DNA of 64,000 nucleotides, taken from positions 1-64,000 of the forward strand of contig NZ_AUBQ01000017.1 in the NCBI RefSeq assembly GCF_000429325.1. The letters run 5' to 3'. Numbering within the stretch: position 1 is the stretch's first letter; the number at the start of each line of letters is the position of its first letter. Below, one piece after another: positions 1-8,137 of the stretch. The translations under genes were made by a program, and so were the position numbers. The notes under the pieces are model-generated. The model searched no databases. It was given only the letters and a program-made list of their open reading frames with translations, and was not told the DNA's origin. This stretch comes from Fundidesulfovibrio putealis DSM 16056. GTDB taxonomy: Bacteria > Desulfobacterota > Desulfovibrionia > Desulfovibrionales > Desulfovibrionaceae.

Positions 1-1719
1 TCATCCCGCCTTGGCGGCCTTCTTCTCCACGGCGGCCCAGTCTTTGACGCGAAGCTCGATGCTGGCAAGGCCATTGTAGGTGTCCAGACGCGGCGTGAAG
101 GCCAGGGTCAGCTTGCGACCCGTGACGTCGGCCCCGATCTCCTCGGCCATGCGCCAGGCCTTGGCGCGCAGCGTCACGGCGGCGTCGGGGTCGCGCACTT
201 CAAGAATCACGTGGTTGGCCCCGAACACGCGGCGGCCTTTCACGTCCAGGGGCGGCGAGCTGAACACGGGTTCGGGGTTGCCGCAGCCGAAGGGTCCGAG
301 CAGCGTAAGCTCCTTGAGGAGTTCCTGATGAATGTCCTTGAAGGAGAGCTCGCCGTCGAGGCGCAGCGTGGGGGAAGGGGAGGTCGTGCCCAGTTGTTCG
401 GCCACGGCTTTCAGGAAGTCGGCGCGCAGGGCGTCGAGGTTTTCGGGCGCGAGACTTAACCCCGCTGCCTGATGATGCCCGCCGAAACCGAGCAGATGCT
501 CCTGGCAGGCGGAAAGGGCGGCGTGCAGGTCCACCTCGGGGATGGAGCGCCCGGAGCCCTTGAGCTTGCCGTTGTCCGCCGTAATGATGAGCGTTGGCCG
601 ATAGTGGGCGTCCACCACGCGCGAGGCCACGATGCCGATGACGCCTTGGTGCCAGTGCGGCGCGTGCAGCACCATGGCGGGGTTGCCGGACTGGGCCTGC
701 GCCTGGGTCAGAGCCTCGCCGGAGATGGCGTCCTCCTCGGCGCGGCGCTGGACGTTCAGCTCGTCGAGGGCCTTGGCCAGGGGGCGCGCGGTGTCCAGAT
801 CGGGTGCCAGGAGCAGGGCCAGGGCCTCCTCGGCGCGGTTCAGGCGTCCTGCGGCGTTTATGCGCGGGGCCAGGCCGAAGGTGACCTGGGTGGCTTCGAG
901 CGGGGCCTTGGGGTAATAGTTCGAGGCTTCCTTCAGGGCGAAGATGCCGGGCCGGGCCGCGTCCGCCAGGAGCAGCAGGCCGTTTTTCACGATGATGCGG
1001 TTCTGCCCGGTCAGGCTGACCACGTCCGCCAACGTGCCCATGGCGGCCAGATCCAGGAACTGGCGCACGTCGATATGCTCGCCCGGCAGCATCCGGTTGA
1101 GGGCGGCGGCCAGGAAGAAGGCCACGCCGACGCCTGCCAGGTCGCGCCCTTCGTTGTCTGCGAGCTTGGGGTTGGCCAGGGCCACGGCGTCGGGGAGTTC
1201 CGGTCCTGGCAGGTGGTGGTCGGTGATGACCAGCGAGAGCCCAAGCTCGCGGGCGCGTTTGGCCTCGGCCACGGCGGTGACGCCGCAGTCCACGGTGAGC
1301 ACCATGTCCGTGCCGGATTCGGCCAGTTTCTCGAGGCCTGGGATGCTCAGGCCGTAACCCTCGTCCAGGCGTGCTGGGATGTAATGGCCCACGCTGAAGC
1401 CGCGCCGAGCGAAGAAATCGGAGAGCAGCGCCGTGGAGGTGACGCCGTCCACGTCGTAGTCGCCCCAGATGGTCAGACGCTTTCCAGAGGTCAGGGCTGC
1501 GGCCACGGCCTCGGCTGCCTGGGTGAGGCCGGGGATGTCCCCAGGCGGCATGAGGTGGCGAAGGCCGGGACAGAGAAAGAAGTCCATGGCCTCCGGGGTG
1601 GAGAGGCCCCTGTTCCAGAGGAGCTCTGCCAGACGCGGGGAAACGCTCAGGCTGGCGGCCCAGTCTTGCAGTACGGGGGGCGCAGGGGTTGCGGCGCGGG
1701 AACGCCAGATTTTTCGCAC
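1..1719 (-). CDS. recJ: Single-stranded-DNA-specific 5'-3' exonuclease RecJ
   Basis: RecJ degrades single-stranded DNA 5' to 3' in recombinational repair and mismatch repair. The 572-residue protein has the DHH-superfamily phosphoesterase motifs in order: DYDVDG near residue 87, DCGV and TDHHLPG further on, and the DHHA1 signature GGHHQAAG in the C-terminal half. The tail after this fits the RecJ OB-fold domain. Length is normal for the family. Translation starts at a GTG (bases 1719-1717) with AAGGAG about 9 bases upstream; the stop is at the very edge of the window, so the gene is complete. The HDOD gene lies upstream on the same strand, separated by a CTAG-bounded repeat. Confidence 0.96.
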   Translation of the reverse strand: MRKIWRSRAATPAPPVLQDWAASLSVSPRLAELLWNRGLSTPEAMDFFLCPGLRHLMPPGDIPGLTQAAEAVAAALTSGKRLTIWGDYDVDGVTSTALLSDFFARRGFSVGHYIPARLDEGYGLSIPGLEKLAESGTDMVLTVDCGVTAVAEAKRARELGLSLVITDHHLPGPELPDAVALANPKLADNEGRDLAGVGVAFFLAAALNRMLPGEHIDVRQFLDLAAMGTLADVVSLTGQNRIIVKNGLLLLADAARPGIFALKEASNYYPKAPLEATQVTFGLAPRINAAGRLNRAEEALALLLAPDLDTARPLAKALDELNVQRRAEEDAISGEALTQAQAQSGNPAMVLHAPHWHQGVIGIVASRVVDAHYRPTLIITADNGKLKGSGRSIPEVDLHAALSACQEHLLGFGGHHQAAGLSLAPENLDALRADFLKAVAEQLGTTSPSPTLRLDGELSFKDIHQELLKELTLLGPFGCGNPEPVFSSPPLDVKGRRVFGANHVILEVRDPDAAVTLRAKAWRMAEEIGADVTGRKLTLAFTPRLDTYNGLASIELRVKDWAAVEKKAAKAG

Positions 1720-1819
1720 GAAATACTCCTTGAAGAACTGTCCGCCGATGGCGCGGCCTGGCAGGCCCGCGCAGGCGCGGATTCGGAAAGGGCGTTCGGC
1801 AGGGTCGCAGGTTGGCGCG

Positions 1820-1929
1820 CTAGTGTGGCGTCCTCAAATAAATGCGCATTTATTATGAAGATAATAATTTGGAATTATTATTTTTATCCTTGCAAAACAT
1901 GTTCATGTTTTTCAAGGACGCGACTCTAG
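1820..1929. repeat. CTAG-bounded palindromic repeat, copy A
   Basis: A 110-bp AT-rich island in GC-rich DNA that starts and ends with CTAG. The left end reads CTAGTGTGGCGTCCTC, and the reverse complement of the right end reads CTAGAGTCGCGTCCTTG, giving imperfect terminal inverted repeats. Inside are two hairpins: 9-bp perfect arms ATAATAATT/AATTATTAT at 1861-1881, and AAAACATG/CATGTTTT at 1895-1910. The first 22 bases are identical to copy B (56457-56562), and the right ~35 bases resemble copies B and C. The right-hand CTAG (1926-1929) contains the stop codon of the minus-strand HDOD gene. No transposase is encoded; it could be a MITE-like or REP-like element, possibly acting as a terminator. 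Confidence 0.75.
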
Positions 1930-2789
1930 GCGGCGAGCCCGGCGGCGAAGAGGCCCGGATCGTGTTGCAACAGCAGGGCTTTGACCTGTTCCAGCATGTC
2001 GGAATCGCTCAGATGAAATTTACCCAGCACGTCCCGCCAGGGACAGTGCACGAAGGCTTCCGGTTCCGCCACCACATGGGCCATGGCGTCGGCCACGCAG
2101 AGCACCAGGGCTTCGCGCCGGTGATTGGGCGAATGCATGGGCGCGTGGTGCCAGTTGACCGGCTCGGTGATGTCCTCGGGCAGATTCCAGGCCCCGAGGA
2201 CCATGGACCCAAGCACCCCATGCTCGATGCCCCAGTAGTCCTCCTCGGCCTCGGAGTAGGACACGCGCTGCTCGCGGGTGAGGGCGTCGATGGCGCGCCA
2301 GTCGTCGGAGCGGTGCAACGCGGTGAGCAGCTTGCCCAGGTCGTGCAGCACTCCGGCGGTGAAGAGGTTGTCCGCGTCCACGCTGCCCATGAGCGGCGCC
2401 AGATGGCGGGCGATGATGGCCACAGAGAGCTGATGCTGCCAGTAGCCGCTCACGCCGAATTCCTTGGGGAAGTTCTTGTGCTGGGTCAGGGCCTTCACGC
2501 CCACGGCCAGCACCAGGGAGCGCACCTCGTTCAGCCCCAGCACGGCGATGGCGCGGGGCACGGTGGTCACCTCCTGCTGCAGGCCGTAAAAGGCGGAGTT
2601 GGCCATGGTGAGCACCTTGGCCGTGAGCCCCTGGTCGCGGCTGAGGGTGTCGGCGATCTCCTCCAGGGGCGTGGAGGATGTCTGGCCGGTCTGGCTGTAG
2701 AGGGTGGTGAGCAGGGCCGGTGAATAGGGCAGGTCATGCCGGAGTCCGGGCAGGGCGAGGAGAAATTGCTGGCCGTGCTCTTGGCTCAT
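1926..2789 (-). CDS. HDOD domain signalling protein
   Basis: A 287-residue stand-alone HDOD protein. This HD-related output domain is common in bacterial signal transduction and usually lacks phosphohydrolase activity. Visible family features are the N-terminal helices with SRDQGLTAKVLTMANSAFYG, the IAVLGLNEVRSLVLAVGV stretch, and FTAGVLHDLGKLL followed by EHGVLGSMVLGAWNLPEDI. I chose the ATG at 2789 (MSQEHGQQ) because it begins 8 bases after the stop of the TPR gene; the open frame upstream to 2963 would run through that gene. The stop codon TAG lies in the CTAG end of repeat copy A. Probably co-transcribed with the TPR gene. Function in this cell is unknown. Confidence 0.85.
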   Translation of the reverse strand: MSQEHGQQFLLALPGLRHDLPYSPALLTTLYSQTGQTSSTPLEEIADTLSRDQGLTAKVLTMANSAFYGLQQEVTTVPRAIAVLGLNEVRSLVLAVGVKALTQHKNFPKEFGVSGYWQHQLSVAIIARHLAPLMGSVDADNLFTAGVLHDLGKLLTALHRSDDWRAIDALTREQRVSYSEAEEDYWGIEHGVLGSMVLGAWNLPEDITEPVNWHHAPMHSPNHRREALVLCVADAMAHVVAEPEAFVHCPWRDVLGKFHLSDSDMLEQVKALLLQHDPGLFAAGLAA

Positions 2790-2797
2790 GGACGCTC

Positions 2798-3652
2798 TCA
2801 GGCGGAACCGGGTGAGCCGGGCGTGGATTCCGCAGGCAGCAGGTCGCGCACGCCGGGCAGGTCGATGGAGATCTGGTTCTGGTCCACGAGGTATTTCACG
2901 AAGCGCCGGGCTTCGTTCAGCATCGGGTTGAGCGCCAGGGCCTTTTTCAGGTATTCCAGGCACTCGCGGGCTTCCTGCTTGTCGAAGTAGGCCCGGGCGA
3001 TGTTGTACATGAGGTTCTCATCGGACTCGGTGAGGCTTTCGGCCTTGCGGTAGTAGTCCAGGGACTGGTCGAGCATCTTGTTCTTGCGCAGGCTGATGCC
3101 GAAATCGTTGAAGAGGTGCTTGTGCTCGGGCTGGAAGGCCGCGTCCAGGCGCACCAGGCGCTCGAAGATGTCGTTGGCCTTGTGGGCTTCGCCCCGGTCC
3201 AGGTAGGTCAGGCCCAGGCCGAAGTTGGCCTTGACGTTTTCCTCGTCCACCTTGAGGGCCTGGTTGAACTCCATCTCCGCGCTGAACACCTCGCCCTTCT
3301 CGCGGTGGCGTTCGCCCTTCTGGATGGTGCGGCTCAGCTCCTGGAGCTTGGGATACACCGTGGAGATGTAAAACTCTGGTTCCGGCGCAAATTTGGCCAG
3401 CAGATCCTCAATGGTGATCTTCCGCTTGGGGCCGGAGGGGATGTAGTTCTTGTTGAGAGGCTGGATTTCCAGCAGGTTCTCCTCAAGTTCGTCCACGAAC
3501 CAGTAGGTTTTCTGGATGGTCTTGCGCGTGGTGGTGCCGGTGCCGACCTTCTGGATGGACTGGGTCGAAAAAATGCCTTTAATCCTCTCCCGCGCGCGGT
3601 CGGAGGATTTCAGGGAGTTGGATGCAGTATCCGGATTGTCAGATTCATTCAT
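2798..3652 (-). CDS. TPR repeat protein
   Basis: A 284-residue soluble protein with no signal peptide. The N-terminal 100 residues are charged and unassigned (it contains KRKITIEDLLAKFAPEPEFY). From about residue 110 there are at least four tetratricopeptide units, visible in AEMEFNQALKVDEENVKAN, ANFGLGLTYLDRGEAHKAND, SLDYYRKAESLTESDENLMY and CLEYLKKALALNPMLNEA. TPR arrays usually scaffold protein-protein contacts. It ends 8 bases before the HDOD start, so the two likely form an operon and may work together; that is inference. Start ATG at 3652 has GGAG about 11 bases upstream. Confidence 0.8.
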   Translation of the reverse strand: MNESDNPDTASNSLKSSDRARERIKGIFSTQSIQKVGTGTTTRKTIQKTYWFVDELEENLLEIQPLNKNYIPSGPKRKITIEDLLAKFAPEPEFYISTVYPKLQELSRTIQKGERHREKGEVFSAEMEFNQALKVDEENVKANFGLGLTYLDRGEAHKANDIFERLVRLDAAFQPEHKHLFNDFGISLRKNKMLDQSLDYYRKAESLTESDENLMYNIARAYFDKQEARECLEYLKKALALNPMLNEARRFVKYLVDQNQISIDLPGVRDLLPAESTPGSPGSA

Positions 3653-3783
3653 GCAAAGGACTCCGAACCATCAGTGCGATTCTGGACTCCCATCAGGCGA
3701 GCCTCTGGCACAACACGCCTTACACCACGTCCCTATCTACCCTGAACAGTTCACAGACGCAAGAGTCGCCTGAAAACGGCTCC

Positions 3784-4407
3784 CTACTCCCAGGTGCCCA
3801 CCACGGACTCCACCAGCCCGGGATGCAGGTCCGGATGCGACCGCTGCGCCAGATACACGGCGCGCAGTTCGTCGTACGCAGTGTCCAGGTTGTCGTTGAC
3901 CACTATGTGGTTGAACCAACCGGCCTGCGCCACTTCGTTTCTGGCGTCGGCCAGACGCCTGGCGATGGTCTCCGGCGAGTCGGAGCCGCGTCCGGTCAGG
4001 CGTCTTTCAAGCTCCTGGCGCGAGGGAGGCAGGATGAACACGGTGTTGCCGAAGCCAAGGTTTTCTTTCAGGGCCTTGGCTCCCTGCACGTCGATGTCGA
4101 AGAGCACGTCGCGCCCGGCGGCCAGCATGTCCAGCACGGCCTGCTTCTGCGTTCCGTAGTAGTTGCCGTACACCTCGGCCCACTCGGCGAAGTGGCCCTT
4201 CGCGATGCGCGCCTTGAACTCCTCCACGCTCAAGAACTCGTAGTCGACGCCCGGCCTGTCGCCGGGCCTGGGCGCGCGGGTGGTGCAGGAGATGGAGAAC
4301 CCGGCCTGGGGGAATTCGGCCAGGAGCCTCTTGATGAGGGTACTCTTGCCCGCGCCCGAGGGGGCGGTGATCACCAGGGCGAGGCCCAGGCGCTTACTTG
4401 GTTTCAT
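3784..4407 (-). CDS. gmk: Guanylate kinase
   Basis: Gmk phosphorylates GMP or dGMP to the diphosphate using ATP, an essential step in guanine nucleotide supply. The 207-residue protein has the P-loop APSGAGKST at residues 15-23, the GMP-binding region ([26 protein letters not shown]) and the conserved [10 protein letters not shown] and FILPPS segments. Length matches bacterial Gmk. Its ATG lies inside the last codons of the DUF370/remA gene (14-bp overlap), so translation is probably coupled. The yicC-remA-gmk order is conserved in many bacteria, which supports the call. Confidence 0.97.
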   Translation of the reverse strand: MKPSKRLGLALVITAPSGAGKSTLIKRLLAEFPQAGFSISCTTRAPRPGDRPGVDYEFLSVEEFKARIAKGHFAEWAEVYGNYYGTQKQAVLDMLAAGRDVLFDIDVQGAKALKENLGFGNTVFILPPSRQELERRLTGRGSDSPETIARRLADARNEVAQAGWFNHIVVNDNLDTAYDELRAVYLAQRSHPDLHPGLVESVVGTWE

Positions 4408-4657
4408 CGTCCTCGTCCTGGCTGAAGCGTTGCGAGATGGTCTCCGCCTGGATGGCGGAGAGGATCACGTGGCCCGAATCCGCCACGATGATGGAGCGGG
4501 TCTTGCGTCCCTGGGTGGCGTCCACCAACAGGCGGGACTCCTTGGCGTCCTCGCGCAGGCGGCGCATGGGCGAGGACGCAGGGTTCACGATGGCCACCAC
4601 GCGCGAGTTCACCACGTAGTTGCCGAAGCCGATGTTGAGCAGTCCTGTCTTCTGCAC
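4394..4657 (-). CDS. remA: RemA-family (DUF370) regulator
   Basis: An 87-residue protein of the DUF370/RemA family, whose Bacillus member is a DNA-binding activator of matrix genes. The family core [23 protein letters not shown] is at the N terminus and [24 protein letters not shown] in the second half. The start is GTG at 4657, with GGGGAAG just upstream and 9 bases after the yicC stop. The 3' end overlaps gmk. The role in Gram-negative sulfate reducers is not established; the conserved linkage to yicC and gmk is the main evidence that the gene is real and functional. Confidence 0.9.
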   Translation of the reverse strand: MQKTGLLNIGFGNYVVNSRVVAIVNPASSPMRRLREDAKESRLLVDATQGRKTRSIIVADSGHVILSAIQAETISQRFSQDEDDETK

Positions 4658-4666
4658 GCTCTTCCC

Positions 4667-5548
4667 CTACTCGATGTTCTGAACCTGCTCGCGGCACTTT
4701 TCCAGTTCGCCCTTGAACTCCACCACGATGCGGCTGACCTCGATGGACTGGGCCTTGTTGCCGCAGGTGTTGATCTCGCGGAAGGCCTCCTGCATCAGGA
4801 AGTCCAGGCGCTTGCCCACGTCGCCCTTCTGGCCCAGCAGTTCCTTGATCTGGTCCAGGTGGAAGCCCAGGCGGGTGAGCTCCTCGGTGACGTCGAGCTT
4901 GTCGGTCATCACCGCCAGCTCCTGGAGGATGCGCTCTTCAGAGGGCTCCACGCCGAGCTTTTCCAGAACGGAGGTCAGGCGGGTGCGCAGGGCCTGGAAC
5001 TTCTCTTCCTTCACCTTGGGGGCCAGCTTCTTGATCTCGCCGTGCCAGACCGCCAGCTTCTCCAGGCGGCGCAGGATGTCCTGGGCCAGGAGGCCGCCCT
5101 CGCGGTCCCTGGCCACGTTCAGGTCCTCGAGGGCCTGGGCCAGACCGGAGGTCAGCGCTTCCATGAGCTCCGGCGGAGCGTCCTTCATGCCCTCCTGCCA
5201 CAGGTGGGAGATGGTCATCAGACGGGTGTAGTCCGGGGTGAACTCGTGGCCCATGTCCGTCGCCAGGTCGGCCACGGAGCGGAGCATGGCCTGGGCCAGG
5301 GGCTTGTTGAGGGAGATGTCCAGCACTTCGGCGCGGTGCGGCTGGAAGTTGCAGGACACTTCCAGGCGGCCCCGGTCCGCAAAGCGGCGCACGACCTTCT
5401 CCAGGTCGGGTTCGCTGGCGCGCAGGAAAAGGGGCAGACGCCACTTGAGGTCCAGATAGCGGCTGTTGACCGAACGGGCCTCCCAGACCACGCTGGCGTA
5501 GGAATTCTCGGTGATGGAGCGGCCGAAGCCGGTCATACTCTTGGGCAT
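4667..5548 (-). CDS. yicC: YicC/YloC family endoribonuclease
   Basis: A 293-residue member of the YicC family, described as endoribonucleases acting on small RNAs or mRNAs. The N-terminal signature MPKSMTGFGR and the nearby VWEARSVNSRYLDLKWRLP are diagnostic, as is the C-terminal DFLMQEAFREINTCGNKAQS followed by VEFKGELEKCREQVQNIE. Full length for the family. First gene of a tight minus-strand operon with remA and gmk. The 183 bp upstream to the mtaB stop would hold its promoter, but I see no convincing -35/-10 pair. Confidence 0.93.
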   Translation of the reverse strand: MPKSMTGFGRSITENSYASVVWEARSVNSRYLDLKWRLPLFLRASEPDLEKVVRRFADRGRLEVSCNFQPHRAEVLDISLNKPLAQAMLRSVADLATDMGHEFTPDYTRLMTISHLWQEGMKDAPPELMEALTSGLAQALEDLNVARDREGGLLAQDILRRLEKLAVWHGEIKKLAPKVKEEKFQALRTRLTSVLEKLGVEPSEERILQELAVMTDKLDVTEELTRLGFHLDQIKELLGQKGDVGKRLDFLMQEAFREINTCGNKAQSIEVSRIVVEFKGELEKCREQVQNIE

Positions 5549-5731
5549 GGGTGTCTCGCAGTCCGCTTGCGCTTGCCGGGTCGGCGCGCGTCGCGGTTGA
5601 TGTGTCGTTTCAGGGCAGAACGCGCGGCGCGAGAGGCTCGCCCCTGCGCTGCGCGTCGGTCAGGATAGCGCTTCCGCCCCGCCTTCGTAAAGTGTCGCGA
5701 AGCGTGCGCGCCAAAATTGATTCGCCGGACG

Positions 5732-7051
5732 TCAGGCGGGCTCCACCAGCAGCGCCCCGTCCCGCACGCCCAGGGGACGCACGGGCAGGAGCCCTCCCCA
5801 GGGAACGGGCGAGGGGCGCTCCAGCCTGCACTCCACATAATATTCGCTTGAACCGTTCAGGGCCTGTTCCCCCTCCACGGCCATCACGAGGTGCGCCAGG
5901 CCGGCGATTTCCTCCAGATACGCACGTTCCAGGCGCTCCAGATCATCCCGCAGGATCGCCGCGCGGCGTTTTTTCTCCTCCTTGCCGAGCTGCCCGGCAG
6001 CCTTGGCGGCCAGCGTGCCGGGGCGTCTCGAAAACGCGAACACGTGGGCGTACCCCAGGCGGGCAGTCAGGCAAAACTCCCGCGTGGCCTGGAAGGCGGA
6101 TTCGGACTCGCCCGGGAAACCGGTCAGGATGTCCGCTCCCAGGGCGGCGTGCGGCCAGAAGGTTCGCACTTCGCCCAGAAAATCCAGCACGGAACGGGGC
6201 TGGTAATGCGCCCGCCCCATGGCGGCCAGCACGCCCGGGTCGCCGCTCTGCATGGAGAGATGCAGGTGCGGACAGGTCATGCGCGAAGCGGCCAGCACCT
6301 TAAGCGCTGGCGCGCCCAGCATGCCGGGGTCCAGCGACGACAGGCGCAGCCGGGCCGCCCCGGCCCATTGCGGTGAAAGATCGGCCTCCAGGCGGGCCAG
6401 CAGGGTCCAGAAATCGCCGCCGCCGTCGAACTCGTACTGCCCGAGATTGATCCCGGAGAGGATAAGTTCCCGGTGTCCTGAATCCAGGAGCAGGCGGGCC
6501 TCGCCCAGGATGTCCTCATAGGGGCGTGACCGGGCCGGGCCGCGCGCCCGTGGGACGATGCAGTAGGTGCAGCAGTGCGAGCAGCCGTCCTGGACCTTCA
6601 GGATCGGGCGGGCCCGCCGGAAACGGCTGATGGAGAAGTCCGGCCAGGAGCCCCGCGTGGGCGCGGCAGCATCGGCGACGTCCGGCAGGACGCACCCCGG
6701 CGACCATGCCCCGAGGCCTGGCTTGGCGGATTGCGGCACCACGACCTCCACGCCGGGAATGGCCGCAAAGGCCCCGGCTTCAACCTGGGAGGCGCACCCC
6801 GTCACCAGCACCCTCGCTCCGGGAGCGGCGCGCACCAGGCGGCTGACCGCGCGGCGGCTGTCCGCCACTGCCCCGGACGTCACCGCACAGGTGTGCACCA
6901 GCACCACGTCAGCCAGCCCTGCGCCGCCTGCCTCCCGCCAGCCCCGCTCTTCCCAGCGTTCGCGGACGGCCTGGGATTCGTACTGATTGATCTTGCAGCC
7001 CAAAGTATGAATGTGGAACCGCGTGCTTGATCCGTGTTTTTGGCCCGGCAC
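5732..7051 (-). CDS. mtaB: tRNA t6A37 methylthiotransferase MtaB-type
   Basis: A radical-SAM methylthiotransferase that adds a methylthio group to t6A at position 37 of ANN-decoding tRNAs. The N-terminal UPF0004 domain has the three cluster cysteines (Cys19 in LGCKINQYES, Cys55 in HTCAVT, Cys86 in TGCASQ). The radical-SAM motif is at Cys157, Cys161 and Cys164. The LGCKINQYE wording points to MtaB rather than MiaB. The C-terminal TRAM region is short and diverged. Starts at GTG 7051 with GGAGG 11 bases upstream. Divergent from the EAL-like gene. Confidence 0.9.
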   Translation of the reverse strand: MPGQKHGSSTRFHIHTLGCKINQYESQAVRERWEERGWREAGGAGLADVVLVHTCAVTSGAVADSRRAVSRLVRAAPGARVLVTGCASQVEAGAFAAIPGVEVVVPQSAKPGLGAWSPGCVLPDVADAAAPTRGSWPDFSISRFRRARPILKVQDGCSHCCTYCIVPRARGPARSRPYEDILGEARLLLDSGHRELILSGINLGQYEFDGGGDFWTLLARLEADLSPQWAGAARLRLSSLDPGMLGAPALKVLAASRMTCPHLHLSMQSGDPGVLAAMGRAHYQPRSVLDFLGEVRTFWPHAALGADILTGFPGESESAFQATREFCLTARLGYAHVFAFSRRPGTLAAKAAGQLGKEEKKRRAAILRDDLERLERAYLEEIAGLAHLVMAVEGEQALNGSSEYYVECRLERPSPVPWGGLLPVRPLGVRDGALLVEPA

Positions 7052-7134
7052 CGTAACTTTTTCCTCCGTGCGTGCATCGTCTTAATGGGTGAGCGAGGCC
7101 CCTCCTATAGTATCCGGGTGCTGTCGTGAAGCCG

Positions 7135-7178
7135 ACGGGAATGAGTCCCGTTATCAGGACAAAGTCCTATTGACGGGA
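7135..7178. promoter_or_regulatory. Tandem small hairpins in divergent mtaB/EAL intergenic region
   Basis: Two adjacent perfect hairpins: ACGGGA/TCCCGT at 7135-7151 with a 5-base loop, and AGGAC/GTCCT at 7156-7168 with a 3-base loop. They are followed by a third GACGGGAC word at 7171-7178. They lie in the only spacer between two divergent genes, so they could be operators or leader structures for either. No match to a c-di-GMP riboswitch consensus is visible. Confidence 0.35.
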
Positions 7179-7219
7179 CAGGCGTTCACCGCATACAGGA
7201 CTGGAAACAATCCCACAGA

Positions 7220-7248
7220 TTGACACGCCTCTCCAATACGCTGAAATA
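7220..7248 (+). promoter_or_regulatory. Candidate promoter upstream of EAL-like gene
   Basis: A perfect TTGACA at 7220-7225 is followed, after 17 bases, by GAAATA, a poor -10. A TATACA at 7280-7285 lies only 6 bases before the ATG and could instead give a leaderless transcript. Weak evidence for either. Confidence 0.25.
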
Positions 7249-7291
7249 CAAGAACTTAAACGATGGGCACAATTCTTGATATACACGTAGC

Positions 7292-7972
7292 ATGAACAGC
7301 CTTCCCCGCCCCTTCGGCCCCCTGACCAACCTGCGCAGCCGCGATGTTTTCCTGCGCCCTCTCTACGAACTGGAGAACCGCGCGCTGGCGGGAATCGAAC
7401 TGAGCTTCGCAGGCCTCGCGGCAGGCTCCTGCGTCAAGCCCGAGACATTGGCCGGAGTGCTGGAGAGCATCCGGGGCTCGCTTGCGCCTGAAGCGTTCGT
7501 CTGCGTCAGCCTTGGCGAGAACGAGCTCTCCGACCCGACCTACCCCGAAGCCCTGGCCTCAACCTTCGCCAGAACGCGCTCCGGCACGTCCAACATATGC
7601 CTGTTTTTCGAGGACGCCCTGTTCCCCAGGCTGGGGTTCGCCGCCATGCAGCAGTTCGTCCGCTTCAAACGCCTGGGATTCCGCCTTGGCGTGGACATCA
7701 TAAACCTCCAGACGATCCCGGCCCTGATCGTCGAACGGCTGCCCGCCGACGTGCTGCGCCTGGACCCTCTGGATGCGCTGGCCCTGCCGGGTGATCCGCA
7801 ATCGCTGCGCGACATCCAGGATTTCAGCAGCTTCGCGGCCAACCTGCTCATGCTTCCGGCCGCGAGAGGGGTTCGCAGCCAGGGCCAATTGAACCTTTTG
7901 CGCGACATGGGAGTGCGAATCGGACAGGGGCCTGTATTTTCCGATATTGCCCCAACCAGTTATCCATCCTAA
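7292..7972 (+). CDS. Degenerate EAL-domain protein (probably catalytically inactive)
   Basis: The 226-residue protein can be aligned by eye with the EAL c-di-GMP phosphodiesterase fold along its whole length. FLRPLYELENRALAGIELSF matches the region holding the EAL motif, FVRFKRLGFRLGVDII matches the segment ending in DDFG, and RGVRSQGQLNLLRDMG plus RIGQGPVF match the EGVET...QG end. Most metal and catalytic positions are changed: DDFG reads VDII, the later Lys is Arg, and the Glu of EGVE is Arg. It therefore probably binds c-di-GMP or a partner rather than cleaving. No Shine-Dalgarno precedes the ATG. Stand-alone, with no GGDEF or REC domain. Confidence 0.65.
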   Translation: MNSLPRPFGPLTNLRSRDVFLRPLYELENRALAGIELSFAGLAAGSCVKPETLAGVLESIRGSLAPEAFVCVSLGENELSDPTYPEALASTFARTRSGTSNICLFFEDALFPRLGFAAMQQFVRFKRLGFRLGVDIINLQTIPALIVERLPADVLRLDPLDALALPGDPQSLRDIQDFSSFAANLLMLPAARGVRSQGQLNLLRDMGVRIGQGPVFSDIAPTSYPS

Positions 7973-8055
7973 TTCGGCATCCCCATGCGGGAAGACCCCT
8001 TTTCTAAACTCTTTGTCATGTTCTCTTTTCAAAAGCCAATGTAAAATTAAAATTT

Positions 8056-8079
8056 CTATTTACAAATAATGTGAAATAG
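8056..8079. promoter_or_regulatory. Inverted repeat in AT-rich region upstream of mucR-like gene
   Basis: CTATTTACA and TGTGAAATAG form an inverted repeat (one unpaired base) within a ~60-bp AT-rich stretch just before the MucR-like gene. MucR/Ros proteins bind AT-rich DNA and often repress their own promoters, so this is a candidate autoregulatory site. Inference only. Confidence 0.35.
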
Positions 8080-8137
8080 CTAAGATTCCCTCCGCTACCT
8101 ATAGTAGACTGCTGTACCCGGAATTGAAGGAGACCTC

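Noticed and set aside
472-1929. Long plus-strand open frame opposite recJ (485 codons)
   Set aside because: It is antisense to a clear recJ with all motifs, has Gly/His/Val-rich composition typical of shadow frames in GC-rich DNA, and no ribosome site.
7100-7291. c-di-GMP riboswitch before the EAL-like gene
   Set aside because: The region has small hairpins, but the conserved c-di-GMP-I core sequence is not visible.
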